Shown: positions 16,736 through 26,028 of the stretch, in pieces
Layout: the number at the start of each line of letters is the position of its first letter
Position numbering within the stretch: position 1 is the first letter of the stretch
NCBI GenBank assembly: GCA_020638195.1
Contig: JACKJC010000004.1
Location: forward strand, 503,370 to 567,369
DNA length: 64,000 nucleotides
Direction of reading: 5' to 3'
Source of the DNA: Methylobacteriaceae bacterium
GTDB lineage: Bacteria; Pseudomonadota; Alphaproteobacteria; Rhizobiales; Beijerinckiaceae
Position numbers and translations under genes: made by a program
Notes under the pieces: model-generated
What the model saw: the letters and a program-made list of their open reading frames with translations, nothing else
What the model was told of the DNA's origin: nothing
The model's database searches: none

Positions 16736-18346
16736 ATGCGAGGCTTGCGCTCCGCCTGGATCGCCGGATCGGCTATCATGGCCGCGACGGTGAGCCTGTT
16801 TTCGACCGGCACCCAGACGGCGGTCGCCAATGGCGATACTCGCACGATCTATCTCTATCACGCGCACAACAAGGACTCGATCGCGGCCACCTACCTCGTC
16901 AATGGCCGCTATGATTCCAACGTGCTCAAGCAGCTGAACTGGTTCCTGCGCGACTGGCGCAACGACGAGACGACCACCATGGACCCGCGCCTGTTCGACG
17001 TGGTCTGGCAGGTCTATCGCGAGGCCGGCGCCGGCTCGAACCCGATCACGGTCCTGTCGGCCTACCGCTCGCCGACCACGAACGCGGCGCTTCGCCGCCG
17101 CTCGCGCGCCGTCGCCAAGCACTCGCAGCACATGCTCGGCAAGGCCATGGACACGACCATGCCGGGCCTCAACATGCGCGAGATCCGCGAGGTCGGCATG
17201 AAGCTGCAGCATGGCGGCGTCGGCTGGTATCCGCGCTCGCCCTTCGTGCATCTCGACGTCGGCTCCGTCCGTTCCTGGCCGCGCATGAGCTACGACCAGC
17301 TCGTGCGCCTGTTCCCGGACGGCAAGACGGTCCACCTGCCCTCCAACAACCAGCCGCTCGCCCGTTACGAGGAGGCGCGCGCCGAGCTCGAGGCGCAGGG
17401 CAACATCCACGTGCCGCCGTCGACGACGTCCAAGAGCTTCTTCGCCTTCCTGTTTGGCGGCGGCGAGGACGACGACGAGGGCGGCGCCTCGCGCGGCGGG
17501 CGCGGTTCGCGCCTCGCCACCCGCGCCTCGCGTGGCCGCACGGAAGTCGCCGCCTATGCGCCGAGCCCGGGCATCGGCGACGACGGGTCGCGCAGCTTCT
17601 TCCTTCAGGAGGCGAACCGCGCCCAGCCCGCGCCGGTCGCCCGCGCCCAGCGCGACCTGCCGCGCGGCGAGACCTACATGTCGCCGGGGCCTGCCGCGCA
17701 ACCGCAGCCGACCCAGCAGGCGCAGGTCCCGCAACCCCAGCAGCAGCCGGCCGCAACCCCGCCGCCGGAGCCGAAGGTCCAGACAGCAGCGCTGACGCCG
17801 CAGCCGGCCGCCAAGCCGCAGCCGCTGGACGAAGACGAGACCAAGCCGCCCGCAGGCGCGCTCGCAGCGCTGGCGCCGCTGCCGCCACGCCGGCCGACCG
17901 ACCTGCCGACAAATCTGCCGGAAGTACTGGCCTTCGCGCCGCTGCCGCCCGTTCGGCCTGCCGAATTCGCGCGCGTGGCGGCCTACAACGCGCCGCTCCT
18001 TCGCGGCCTCGCCGCGCCGAAGGCGGCAGACCGCACGGCCGCCATTCCGCCGCTGCCGCCGCGCCGGGAGGCCGTCGCCCCCGCCCGTCTCGATCGCTCG
18101 AATTTCGGCGCCATGTCCGCCGCCCGGCCGACGTCGCGCGTCACCACGCAGACGGTTCTCGGCGCCGCGATCGTCGCCCCGCGCGCCGCCGCCCGCGCCC
18201 GCCAGTCCGGAATGGAAGCGGTCGGCGCTCCCGGCCGGTTCGGAATTCGGCCGGCCGCGCCTCCGACCGACCGCTTCGCGGCGCCGCTCGGCCGCCAGCG
18301 CGCCGCCCTGACCGCGGCGCCACGCCGCGACAGGGACGACGACTGA
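16736..18346 (+). CDS. DUF882 (M15-like) periplasmic protein with long proline-rich tail
   Basis: A 536-residue protein with an N-terminal signal peptide or anchor (about 1-31) and a DUF882/peptidase M15A domain at about 35-185. The domain shows the expected zinc ligands H132 and D139 in SQHMLGKAMD and H172 in FVHLDVG, so it is probably a murein endopeptidase or carboxypeptidase-like hydrolase. The C-terminal 330 residues are disordered, rich in Pro/Ala/Gln/Arg, with repeated PLPPRRP-type motifs (LAPLPPRRP, FAPLPPVRP, IPPLPPRRE). The best ribosome site, GGGAGG at 16708, would serve a TTG at 16718 six codons upstream, so that start is a real alternative. Confidence 0.82.
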   Translation: MRGLRSAWIAGSAIMAATVSLFSTGTQTAVANGDTRTIYLYHAHNKDSIAATYLVNGRYDSNVLKQLNWFLRDWRNDETTTMDPRLFDVVWQVYREAGAGSNPITVLSAYRSPTTNAALRRRSRAVAKHSQHMLGKAMDTTMPGLNMREIREVGMKLQHGGVGWYPRSPFVHLDVGSVRSWPRMSYDQLVRLFPDGKTVHLPSNNQPLARYEEARAELEAQGNIHVPPSTTSKSFFAFLFGGGEDDDEGGASRGGRGSRLATRASRGRTEVAAYAPSPGIGDDGSRSFFLQEANRAQPAPVARAQRDLPRGETYMSPGPAAQPQPTQQAQVPQPQQQPAATPPPEPKVQTAALTPQPAAKPQPLDEDETKPPAGALAALAPLPPRRPTDLPTNLPEVLAFAPLPPVRPAEFARVAAYNAPLLRGLAAPKAADRTAAIPPLPPRREAVAPARLDRSNFGAMSAARPTSRVTTQTVLGAAIVAPRAAARARQSGMEAVGAPGRFGIRPAAPPTDRFAAPLGRQRAALTAAPRRDRDDD

Positions 18347-18359
18347 TCGTCGTAAATTT

Positions 18360-18800
18360 CTAGACCGGCTCGACCTTGAGCACCGCGCCTTGCGCGGCGA
18401 CCCCGGTCACACGAACGCGACTGCCGGCCGGCGCATCGGCGCCGGTGACGCGCCACACCGTATCGAGCACCTTGGCTTTGCCCTCGCCGGACACGATCGG
18501 CTCGATCAGCGTGAATTCGCGTCCCACCAGCGCCGCCGCCCGACTGTTGAGCCCAGTCTCGCCGCCCGTTGTCAGACCGCCATAAACCTTGCGGCCGACC
18601 AGCGAGAAGGCGACCGCGAGCGCGGCGAAGATCAGCAGGCTCCATTCGAAGGGAATGGCGACGAGCAATTCGATCAGCCCGAGCGTGATCGCCGCAAACC
18701 CGATCCACAGGAGGAAAGCGCCGGGGATGAAGATTTCGGCCCCGCACAGGGCGAGGCCGAACACCATCCACGCGAAGGGCGCATAGAAGACCACGGGCAT
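18360..18800 (-). CDS. NfeD-family membrane protein
   Basis: A 146-residue protein with two or three transmembrane helices (about 5-75) and a C-terminal OB-fold NfeD domain (about 85-146; GREFTLIEPIVSGEGKAKV is typical). NfeD proteins pair with SPFH/band 7 proteins in the inner membrane and are thought to organise membrane microdomains. The partner gene lies directly upstream with two bases between, so the two are surely one operon. This is the short form without the serine-protease domain. Confidence 0.87.
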   Translation of the reverse strand: MPVVFYAPFAWMVFGLALCGAEIFIPGAFLLWIGFAAITLGLIELLVAIPFEWSLLIFAALAVAFSLVGRKVYGGLTTGGETGLNSRAAALVGREFTLIEPIVSGEGKAKVLDTVWRVTGADAPAGSRVRVTGVAAQGAVLKVEPV

Positions 18801-18802
18801 GA

Positions 18803-19864
18803 TCAGACCCCCGTCGGCGGATTTCCGCCCCAGGGACCAGACGGTGGCGGCGCGGAAGGCCGCGACGCCGGCCTGGCCTGGGCCTGCGCCTGTTGGCCGG
18901 GAACCGCGCGCTGGCGACGCGAATCGTCGGTCGCGGACTCGCCGAGCGCCGACTTCGCGATTTCCGCTATGCCGCCGATCGAGCCGGCGATGCCCGCCAG
19001 ATCCATCGGCAGGATGAAGGTCTTCTGGTTCGGCGCCTTGGCGAAGCCGTCCAGAGCCCGCACATATTTTTCCGCGACGAAGTAGTTGAGCGCGGCCAGA
19101 TCGCCGCTGGCGATCGCCTCCGACACCATGCGCGTCGCCTCGGCTTCCGCCTGCGCGGAACGTTCGCGCGCCTCGGCGTCGCGGAAGGCGGCTTCCTTGC
19201 GGCCCTCGGCGTCGAGCACGACCGATTGCTTGCGGCCTTCCGCGCGCAGGATTTCGGCCTGCCGGAGGCCTTCGGCCTCGAGAATGTTGGCGCGCTTCTC
19301 GCGTTCCGCCTTCATCTGACGGCCCATGGATTCCACGAGATCGCGCGGCGGCACGATGTCCTTGATCTCGATGCGCGTCGCCTTCACGCCCCAGGGCTCG
19401 ACCGCCTGATCGACCACGCCGAGCAGGCGCACGTTGATCTCGTCGCGATGCGACAACAGCTGGTCGAGATCCATCGAGCCCATGACTGTGCGGATGTTCG
19501 TCATGATGAGGTTGAGCAGCGCGATCTCGAGATTGGCGACCTCGTAGGAGGCGCGCGCGGCGTCGAGCACCTGGAAGAACACGACGCCGTCGGCTGTGAC
19601 CGTGGCGTTATCCTTGGTGATGACCTCCTGCGAGGGCACGTCGAGCACCTGTTCCATCATGTTCATGCGCCGCCCGACGCGGTCGATCCACGGCAGGATC
19701 AGCGCAAGTCCGGGCGTCAAGGTCGAATGATATTTGCCGAACCGCTCGACCGTATAATTGTAGCCCTGCGGCACCTGCCGCACGCCCATCATCAGCGTCA
19801 GAATGACGAGAACGACGACAGCGATGGCGAACATGCTGAACCCGGCGAACATGCCTGTCTCCAT
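18803..19864 (-). CDS. SPFH/band 7 protein (stomatin/QmcA type)
   Basis: A 353-residue protein with one N-terminal transmembrane helix (about 8-26), an SPFH domain (about 27-200; VPQGYNYTVERFGKY and DNATVTADGVVFFQV), an Ala/Glu/Arg-rich coiled coil (about 190-260) and a low-complexity Pro/Gln tail. It matches bacterial stomatin/QmcA, an inner-membrane scaffold linked to FtsH regulation and membrane domains. It is in an operon with NfeD. A second ATG at 19852 (MFAGFSM) has GGAG at better spacing than the first, so the true start may be four codons later. Confidence 0.88.
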   Translation of the reverse strand: METGMFAGFSMFAIAVVVLVILTLMMGVRQVPQGYNYTVERFGKYHSTLTPGLALILPWIDRVGRRMNMMEQVLDVPSQEVITKDNATVTADGVVFFQVLDAARASYEVANLEIALLNLIMTNIRTVMGSMDLDQLLSHRDEINVRLLGVVDQAVEPWGVKATRIEIKDIVPPRDLVESMGRQMKAEREKRANILEAEGLRQAEILRAEGRKQSVVLDAEGRKEAAFRDAEARERSAQAEAEATRMVSEAIASGDLAALNYFVAEKYVRALDGFAKAPNQKTFILPMDLAGIAGSIGGIAEIAKSALGESATDDSRRQRAVPGQQAQAQARPASRPSAPPPSGPWGGNPPTGV

Positions 19865-20017
19865 AGGTGGGAATCGACTTTTCGTGAGGCGGGACCGTAA
19901 TGGCTTGGCGAGACGCGCGAGGTGCGCTACCGCGCATCTTGGACTGCGCGGCGTAAGCTGTCATCCCTTGGAGACGTAGCCTCTCCCCGGTTCACCGCGG
20001 AGCGGTTTGCGATGCTT

Positions 20018-21697
20018 CTAGCGCGCCACCGGCGCCGGCCGGAACACCACGTCCCGATCCGCAGGCCACTTCATCCGCCACGCCAGCCTGATGTCTTTCT
20101 GTTCCTGCGGCTTGAGCTCGAAGGTCCAGGACATCACGCCGCGCTTGTCGCCGACCTGCTTGTCGGTCGGCGGCGTGGTCTGCGACAGCTGCTCGACGCT
20201 GATCGCGGAATTCTCCGAGAAGGGAATGCGGTCGACGACGACGGCCTTGATCGGGAAGTCGTGCAGGTTCTTCACGCTCGTCTTGAAGTCGCGCTGGTCG
20301 ATCTTGCTCTGGTTGTACCAGGTCGGTTCGTTTTCCTTCCGCTTGATCGGAACATGCGTGACCTTCACCCGATCGTCCGCGCCGAAGCCGAGGTCGAATC
20401 CGTCGCCGGGCGCGACCATGCCGAGCCGGCCCTGCCCGACAAAGGCGCCGTCGCGCTGCACGGAAACGGCGCCGGGCAGCAAGGGCGCCTCCTCCGCGTT
20501 TTCCAGATGCGCCTCGAGATAGGCGGTCGGATCGAGCGACGGCGATGTCTTGACGATCAGCGACGGCTCGTAGCGCTTCGCGCCGAGCGAAAAATTCTTC
20601 ATGGCGCCGTCGGCGGGCACGCTGATGCGGCCGGGCACGACGAAATTCGCCTGCCATGCATCGGCCTGCAGCACCGACTTCTGCTCCTCGGCGAGGACGG
20701 GCGGCGGCGCGGCGGCGACCATGCTCCCCGGCTTTGCCGCGTCCTGCGGATCGTATTTCCTCTTGGCCATTGGCGCCGCTTCACGGCGCGCCATGCCGGA
20801 CGCCATCGGAACGGGCGGCTCCCAGAAGGCGATGCGCTCGGGTTGCACGTCGGGCGCCTGCGAGCCGCGCAGGGCCCGCGTCGTCGAGACGGCCAGCGCC
20901 ACGTCGCTCCAGTCCTCGCCCGTGCGCTGGAAGACCTGCGCGCGGCGCACGAGATCGAGCGCGGGCTTGCGACCCGCGCCGCCGGTGTCGAGCTTGGCGT
21001 CATAGGCCGGTCGCCACGACGCGCCGCCGACGCGATAGGAGACAGAGAGCTTCGCCTTGGTGGCGCCGGCCGCATCGAGCGCGATCGTGATGTCGCGCAG
21101 CGGCGGTTTGCCGTGCTGGCGCGGCCGGCTCGCCTCGACCGCCTTGATCTCCTCGTCGATGTCGCGCAGGCGCGCCCGCGCCGCGCGCAGATCGTCGCCG
21201 ACCTTGGCGAGCGCAGCGCCCACCGTATCGAAGGCGCTGTTCCACTGGCCGATGTCGAGCGGCTTTGCTTCGGTGGACAGTTTTTCAGGCGAAGCCTGCG
21301 CGAAACGCTTGATCATCTCGCTCTTGACCGTCAGCGCGTCGATCGTCGACTGCCACCCCTCGCGATCGCCGCGCAGACCCTTGAGCCGGGTCTCGACAGC
21401 CGTCTCGCCCTTGACGTCTGCCGGCGCAAGACGCGCTTCCACAGCGCCGATGCCGATGGCCGCGGACCCTTCGCCCGCGACGCGCAGCGACGCCGGATCG
21501 AGCGCATAGGGCAAGCCGCGCAACACGATGTTCGAGGCGCCCGCGGGCAGTTCAACGTCCATCACGCGCGTCACCAGCGCCGCGTCGGGATAGACGGTGA
21601 CGCGATCGATGCGCGATTTCCCCTCAATATCGGCCGCGGCGGCGACGCCGGCAGCGAGAGGCGTGAGGGCGGTAGCCGCGAGCATGATCTTGCGCAT
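20018..21697 (-). CDS. Mucoidy inhibitor MuiA-family protein (DUF4140/DUF4139)
   Basis: A 559-residue exported protein with a signal peptide of about 21 residues (MRKIMLAATALTPLAAGVAA). The N-terminal DUF4140 domain (about 25-130) opens with IDRVTVYPDAALVTR. A helical segment with DDLRAARARLRDIDEEIKAVEAS follows, then the DUF4139 beta-rich domain (about 190 to the end; SYRVGGASWRPAYDA and SWTFELKPQEQKDIRLAW). The name comes from mucoidy inhibition in enterics; the molecular role is unknown. GGGGAG precedes the ATG at 21697, which was preferred to the longer frame because it begins the signal peptide. It stands alone between divergent neighbours. Confidence 0.85.
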   Translation of the reverse strand: MRKIMLAATALTPLAAGVAAAADIEGKSRIDRVTVYPDAALVTRVMDVELPAGASNIVLRGLPYALDPASLRVAGEGSAAIGIGAVEARLAPADVKGETAVETRLKGLRGDREGWQSTIDALTVKSEMIKRFAQASPEKLSTEAKPLDIGQWNSAFDTVGAALAKVGDDLRAARARLRDIDEEIKAVEASRPRQHGKPPLRDITIALDAAGATKAKLSVSYRVGGASWRPAYDAKLDTGGAGRKPALDLVRRAQVFQRTGEDWSDVALAVSTTRALRGSQAPDVQPERIAFWEPPVPMASGMARREAAPMAKRKYDPQDAAKPGSMVAAAPPPVLAEEQKSVLQADAWQANFVVPGRISVPADGAMKNFSLGAKRYEPSLIVKTSPSLDPTAYLEAHLENAEEAPLLPGAVSVQRDGAFVGQGRLGMVAPGDGFDLGFGADDRVKVTHVPIKRKENEPTWYNQSKIDQRDFKTSVKNLHDFPIKAVVVDRIPFSENSAISVEQLSQTTPPTDKQVGDKRGVMSWTFELKPQEQKDIRLAWRMKWPADRDVVFRPAPVAR

Positions 21698-21851
21698 GAA
21701 GTCTCCCCTGTCGATAACGGCGCCATCTCGTCGCCGCTTTGCGGAATTTTCACGGCCAATACTTGGCTGACGCAAGGCTTACGCTATCGGGGTTTACGCA
21801 AACCTCACGCTCGCGCATGGTGCGCGCCCGCGCCACTGGAAACTTCCCGCC

Positions 21852-22754
21852 TTGTTCAAACGCGCAGCGCACTGGACCTACGACCGCGCCTGGTTGCTGA
21901 TGATCCTGACCACGATGCTTTGGGGCGGCAATGGCGTCGCCTCGCGCCTCGCCGTGGGGCGCGTCACGCCCATGTCGCTCGTCTTCATCCGCTGGCTCGC
22001 CGTGTGCATCCTGCTCGCGCTTGCCTTCCGCGAGCAGATCGTCGCGCATCGCGCCGAACTCTATCGTCATCGCTGGCGCATCCTGCTGATGTCCGGCTTC
22101 GGCTTCACCGGCTTCACCGTGCTGTTCTACCTCTCCGCCTATTACACGACGGCGGTGAACATCACGCTGCTGCAATCCTCGATCCCGCCCATGGTGCTGG
22201 CCATGTCCATCGTCATCGTCGGCGTCCGGCCGACGGTCATGCAGATCGTCGGCATGCTGGTGACGCTCGTCGGCGTCGCGCTCATCGCCACGCACGGCGA
22301 ACCGCTGAAGATATTGCAGACGAAATTCAACTTCGGCGACATTCTCGTGCTGATCGCCTGCGTCTTCTACGCCGGCTACACATTCTCGCTGCGCAACCGG
22401 CCCGCGCTGCCACAGCTCGTCTTCTTCACCGCGCTCGCCTTCGCCGCGCTGGTCACATCGTTTCCGTTCATGCTGGGCGAAGTCGCGACGGGTAATTTCC
22501 ACTGGCCGACGCCGTCGGGCTGGCTCGTGCTGATCTTTGTCGCGCTCGGGCCATCCCTGGCGTCGCAGCTACTTTACATGCGCGCGGTCGAACTCATCGG
22601 CCCCAACCGCGCGGGACTGTTTTCCAACCTGGTGCCGATCTTCGGCGCGCTCTTCGCCGTGTTGATCCTCGGCGAGGAATTCCACATCTACCATGCTCTC
22701 GCGCTGGCCTTCGCGCTGACCGGAATCTGGCTCGCGGAGCAGCGGGCGCGGTGA
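21852..22754 (+). CDS. EamA/DMT-family transporter
   Basis: A 300-residue drug/metabolite-transporter protein with ten predicted helices and two EamA repeats (first about 13-145, second about 160-297). Family signatures LWGGNGVASRLAVGRVTP and NRAGLFSNLVPIFGALFAVLILGE are clear. The substrate cannot be read from sequence; relatives export amino acids or other metabolites. No ATG lies before the first helix, so the start is taken as TTG at 21852. A RIME-like element follows ten bases after its stop. Confidence 0.85.
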   Translation: MFKRAAHWTYDRAWLLMILTTMLWGGNGVASRLAVGRVTPMSLVFIRWLAVCILLALAFREQIVAHRAELYRHRWRILLMSGFGFTGFTVLFYLSAYYTTAVNITLLQSSIPPMVLAMSIVIVGVRPTVMQIVGMLVTLVGVALIATHGEPLKILQTKFNFGDILVLIACVFYAGYTFSLRNRPALPQLVFFTALAFAALVTSFPFMLGEVATGNFHWPTPSGWLVLIFVALGPSLASQLLYMRAVELIGPNRAGLFSNLVPIFGALFAVLILGEEFHIYHALALAFALTGIWLAEQRAR

Positions 22755-22764
22755 AGGGCGGTCT

Positions 22765-22883
22765 CCCTCTCCCCGCAAGCGGGGAGAGGGTTGGGGCGAG
22801 GGGCCAAGCGACTGGTACGGACGTAGCGGCGCGGCCCTTCATCCGACCCTCGGCCACCTTCTCCCCGTAATACGGGGAGAAGG
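22765..22883. repeat. RIME-like element with two palindromes
   Basis: Two large perfect palindromes bracket about 65 bases. The first has arms CCCTCTCCCCGC at 22765-22776 and its complement at 22779-22790, with an AA loop. The second has arms CCTTCTCCCCGTA at 22857-22869 and its complement at 22871-22883, with a one-base loop. The layout matches rhizobial intergenic mosaic elements of the RIME type. It lies between the convergent EamA and serA genes and could also terminate both. Confidence 0.85.
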
Positions 22884-22892
22884 GGAACCCGA

Positions 22893-24479
22893 TCAGAACG
22901 CCAGAACCTTCGCCTGCTTCACGCCGGGCAGCTTCTGGATTTCGCCGAGCGTCGCGGCCGGCGGCGCGCTGTCGACCGCAACCAGCGCGATCGCCGAACC
23001 GCCCTCTTCGTCGCGACCGAGCGCGAAGGTCGCGATATTGACCTTGGCGTCGCCGAGCAGGCCGGCGAAACGGCCGATGAAGCCCGGCTTGTCCTCGTTC
23101 GTCACGTAGATCATGTGGGGCAGGAATTCGGCATCGACCTTGATGCCCTTGATGTCGACGATGCGCGGCTTGCCGTCGTGGAAGACGGTGCCGGCGACCG
23201 AACGCTCCTGCCGCTCGGTAACGACCGATAGCGTGATCAGCGATTCATAGTCGCCGTCCGCCGCGCGCGTGACCTCGTCGATCACGATGCCGCGCTCCTT
23301 GGCGACGATCGGCGCCGAGACGACGTTCACGTCCGACAGCAGCGGGCGCAGCAGGCCGGCGATCGCGGCGGCCGTGATCGCCTTGGTCTTCAGCTCTGCG
23401 ACATTGCCTTCGTAGGTGATCGTGACCTTGCTGATGCCGGTCTCGGTGAGCTGGCCGGCGAACGAGCCGAGCTTCTCGGCAAGCGCGATGAAGGGCTTCA
23501 GCTTCGGCGCCTCTTCCGCCGTGATCGACGGGAAGTTCACCGCATTTGAGATGGCGCCCCGCGTGAGATAGTCGGACATCTGCTCGGCGACCTGCAGCGC
23601 GACATTCTCCTGCGCTTCCGACGTGGAGGCGCCGAGATGCGGCGTGCAGACGACATTGGACCGGCCGAACAGCACGTTCGACGTCGCAGGCTCCTCGATG
23701 AACACGTCGAAGGCCGCGCCCGCGACATGGCCGGAATCGAGCGCGGCCGCGAGCGCGACCTCGTCGACGAGACCGCCGCGCGCGCAATTGACGATGCGCA
23801 CGCCCTTCTTCGTCTTGGCGATGTTTTCAGCCGACAGGATGTTCTTAGTCTGCGCCGTCATCGGCGTATGCAGCGTGATGATGTCGGCGCGCGCGAGCAG
23901 TTCGTCGAGCTCGACCTTCTCGACGCCGATGTCCTTGGCGCGTTCCGGCGACAGGAAGGGATCGAAGGCGATGACGCGCATGCGCAGGCCGATGGCGCGA
24001 TCGGCGACAATCGAACCGATATTGCCGCAGCCGATCACGCCGAGCGTCTTGGCTGTGATCTCGACGCCCATGAAGCGGTTCTTCTCCCACTTGCCGGCCT
24101 GCGTCGAGGCGTCGGCGGCGGGGATTTCGCGCGCCAGCGCGAACATCATGGCGATGGCGTGCTCGGCGGTCGTGATCGAATTGCCGAACGGCGTGTTCAT
24201 CACGATGATGCCGCGACCCGTGGCCGCGGGAATGTCGACATTGTCGACGCCGATGCCGGCGCGGCCGATGACTTTCAGATTCTTGGCGTTCTGGAGGATC
24301 TTCGCGGTGACCTTGGTCGCCGAGCGGATCGCGAGGCCGTCATAGTCGCCGATGATCGCGGCGAGCTTGTCCTTGTCCTTGCCGAGGTTCGGCTGGAAGT
24401 CGACCTCGACGCCGCGCTCCTTGAAGATGGCGACGGCGGCGGGCGACAGGGCGTCGGAAATGAGTACGCGAGGAGCCAT
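22893..24479 (-). CDS. serA: D-3-phosphoglycerate dehydrogenase
   Basis: A 528-residue long-form SerA. The NAD-binding motif is GCGNIG at 150-155, and NCARGGLVDE and CTPHLGAST carry the catalytic Arg and His. The intervening ASB domain and a C-terminal ACT domain (about 455-528; MIYVTNEDKPGFIGRFAGLLG) mark the serine-feedback-regulated type. It oxidises 3-phosphoglycerate to phosphohydroxypyruvate, the first step of serine synthesis. The next enzyme, SerC, is the next gene upstream on the same strand, separated by 231 bases filled with a repeat element. serB is not here. Confidence 0.96.
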   Translation of the reverse strand: MAPRVLISDALSPAAVAIFKERGVEVDFQPNLGKDKDKLAAIIGDYDGLAIRSATKVTAKILQNAKNLKVIGRAGIGVDNVDIPAATGRGIIVMNTPFGNSITTAEHAIAMMFALAREIPAADASTQAGKWEKNRFMGVEITAKTLGVIGCGNIGSIVADRAIGLRMRVIAFDPFLSPERAKDIGVEKVELDELLARADIITLHTPMTAQTKNILSAENIAKTKKGVRIVNCARGGLVDEVALAAALDSGHVAGAAFDVFIEEPATSNVLFGRSNVVCTPHLGASTSEAQENVALQVAEQMSDYLTRGAISNAVNFPSITAEEAPKLKPFIALAEKLGSFAGQLTETGISKVTITYEGNVAELKTKAITAAAIAGLLRPLLSDVNVVSAPIVAKERGIVIDEVTRAADGDYESLITLSVVTERQERSVAGTVFHDGKPRIVDIKGIKVDAEFLPHMIYVTNEDKPGFIGRFAGLLGDAKVNIATFALGRDEEGGSAIALVAVDSAPPAATLGEIQKLPGVKQAKVLAF

Positions 24480-24626
24480 GTGAGTCTCTCAATGAAAAGG
24501 GGTTCTCCCCTCCCCCTTGTGGGGAGGGGCGGGGGAGGGGGTCGCGGAATGCTGCGAGGTTGGCGGCATGCGCCAAGGCAATAGCGTCGCAGGATTGCGC
24601 GACCCCCTCCCTAACCCTCCCCAAAT

Positions 24627-24650
24627 CGAAGTCGGCTATTGCCGACTTCG
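24627..24650. repeat. 24-bp palindrome, copy 1
   Basis: The arms are CGAAGTCGGC and its perfect complement, with a TATT loop. It shares size and the outer AAGTCG/CGACTT core with 24661-24684 and 41198-41221. Confidence 0.8.
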
Positions 24651-24660
24651 ACATCTTTGC

Positions 24661-24684
24661 ACAAGTCGGCAACAGCCGACTTGT
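24661..24684. repeat. 24-bp palindrome, copy 2
   Basis: The arms are ACAAGTCGGC and its perfect complement, with an AACA loop. It lies ten bases after copy 1. Read on the opposite strand, copy 1 differs from it mainly at the two outer bases and in the loop (TAGC-side AATA against AACA). Confidence 0.8.
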
Positions 24685-24710
24685 GGGGGAGGGAATGGAC
24701 TCGGGATGTC

Positions 24711-25883
24711 TTACGCCGCCTTCGCCAGGCCAGCCTTCGCTTCCGCGAACGCCCAGTCGAGCCACGCTGTCAGCGCCTCGACGTCCGATTTCTCGACCGT
24801 CGCGCCGCACCAGATGCGCAGGCCGGGAGGGGCGTCGCGATAGGCGCCGATGTCGTAGGCGACCTTTTCCTTCTCGAGCAGCGTCGCGAGTTGCTTGGCG
24901 AAGGCGGCCTGCTGATCGGCGGGCAGCGAGGTGATCGCGGGATCGATGACCTTCAGGCAGACGCTGGTGTTCGAGCGGATGTCGGCGCTCCTGGCCAGGA
25001 AATCCACCCAGGAGGTCTTGGCCTTCCAGTCGGCGATCGCCTTGGTGTTGGCGTCCGCGCGCGCGACCAGCGCATCGAGGCCGCCGATCGACTTCGCCCA
25101 GTTCAGCGCGTCGATGTAATCCTCCACGCACAGCATCGACGGCGTGTTGATCGTCTCGCCCTCGAAGATGCCTTCGATCAACTTGCCGGCCTTGGTCATG
25201 CGGAAGATCTTCGGCAGCGGCCAGGCCGGCTTGTAGCTTTCGAGACGCTCCACAGCGCGCGGCGACAGGATCAGCACGCCATGCGCGGCCTCGCCGCCGA
25301 GCGCCTTCTGCCACGAGAAGGTGACGACATCGAGCTTGGCGAAGTCGAGCTTTTGCGCGAAGGCGGCCGACGTCGCGTCGCAGATCGTCAGGCCCTTGCG
25401 GTCGGCCGCGATCCAGTCGGCGTTGGGAACGCGGACGCCGGAGGTCGTGCCGTTCCAGGTGAAGACGACATCATTGTCGCAGTTCACTTCCGCCAGATTC
25501 GGGATTTCGCCGTAGCCGCTCTTGAGCGTACGCGTGTCCTTCAGCTGCAGCTGCTTGACGACATCGGTCACCCAGCCCTCGCCGAAGCTCTCCCAGGCGA
25601 GCAGGTCGACCGGGCGGGCGCCGAGCAGCGACCACAGCGCCATCTCGACCGCGCCCGTATCGGACGCCGGCACGATGCCGATGCGATAGTCGGAGGGAAC
25701 CTGAAGAACCTCGCGGGTGAGGTCGATGGCGAGCTTCAGCTTGCTCTTGCCGACCTTGGCGCGGTGCGAACGGCCGAGCGGCGCGTCTTTCAGGGCTTCG
25801 AGGGACCAGCCGGGGCGCTTGGCGCAGGGGCCGGAAGAAAAATTGGGATTGGCCGGCCGGAAGCCGGGCATCGTATTCGCCAT
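24711..25883 (-). CDS. serC: Phosphoserine aminotransferase
   Basis: A 390-residue PLP enzyme of the class V aminotransferase fold. It has the Schiff-base lysine K193 in TFSWQKALGGEAAHG and the alphaproteobacterial opening PANPNFSSGPCAKRPGW. It converts phosphohydroxypyruvate plus glutamate to phosphoserine, and also serves pyridoxal phosphate synthesis. The start at 25883 is preferred over an upstream in-frame extension because AAGGA precedes it and family members begin here. It sits upstream of serA on the same strand. Confidence 0.95.
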   Translation of the reverse strand: MANTMPGFRPANPNFSSGPCAKRPGWSLEALKDAPLGRSHRAKVGKSKLKLAIDLTREVLQVPSDYRIGIVPASDTGAVEMALWSLLGARPVDLLAWESFGEGWVTDVVKQLQLKDTRTLKSGYGEIPNLAEVNCDNDVVFTWNGTTSGVRVPNADWIAADRKGLTICDATSAAFAQKLDFAKLDVVTFSWQKALGGEAAHGVLILSPRAVERLESYKPAWPLPKIFRMTKAGKLIEGIFEGETINTPSMLCVEDYIDALNWAKSIGGLDALVARADANTKAIADWKAKTSWVDFLARSADIRSNTSVCLKVIDPAITSLPADQQAAFAKQLATLLEKEKVAYDIGAYRDAPPGLRIWCGATVEKSDVEALTAWLDWAFAEAKAGLAKAA

Positions 25884-25973
25884 ATTGAGCCATCCTTTCA
25901 GATGGGCGCCTCCCGTTGGGGGGAGGTGTCCCGCGGACGGCGATAAAGGGTGGCGAACGGGAAAGCAAGAGCG

Positions 25974-26006
25974 ACAAAATGAAACGGCGGGCCGAAGCCC
26001 GCCGTT
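25974..26006 (-). terminator. Rho-independent terminator after the first porin
   Basis: The 10-bp stem AACGGCGGGC (25983-25992) pairs with 25997-26006 around a CGAA loop. On the minus strand it is followed by TTTCATTTT. It lies 23 bases after the stop of the 26029-26922 gene. Confidence 0.85.
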
Positions 26007-26028
26007 GCAATGCAGTCGCGATCGCGGC

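Larger units (their letters stand above)
24507..24693. repeat. Composite REP-type element carrying nested palindromes
   Basis: The first palindrome is CCCCTCCCC at 24507-24515 with its complement at 24521-24529. The distal half, CCCTCCCCA near 24614-24622 and TGTGGGGGAGGG ending at 24693, has been opened by about 60 bases that carry two 24-base palindromes (see the two entries that follow). The element fills the space between serC and serA, so it is transcribed if these genes form an operon, and its hairpins would sit in that message. Confidence 0.8.

Noticed and set aside
19922..22495. An 857-residue plus-strand open frame across the MuiA and EamA genes
   Set aside because: It overlaps a well-supported exported protein and a transporter in other frames and has no recognisable motif.
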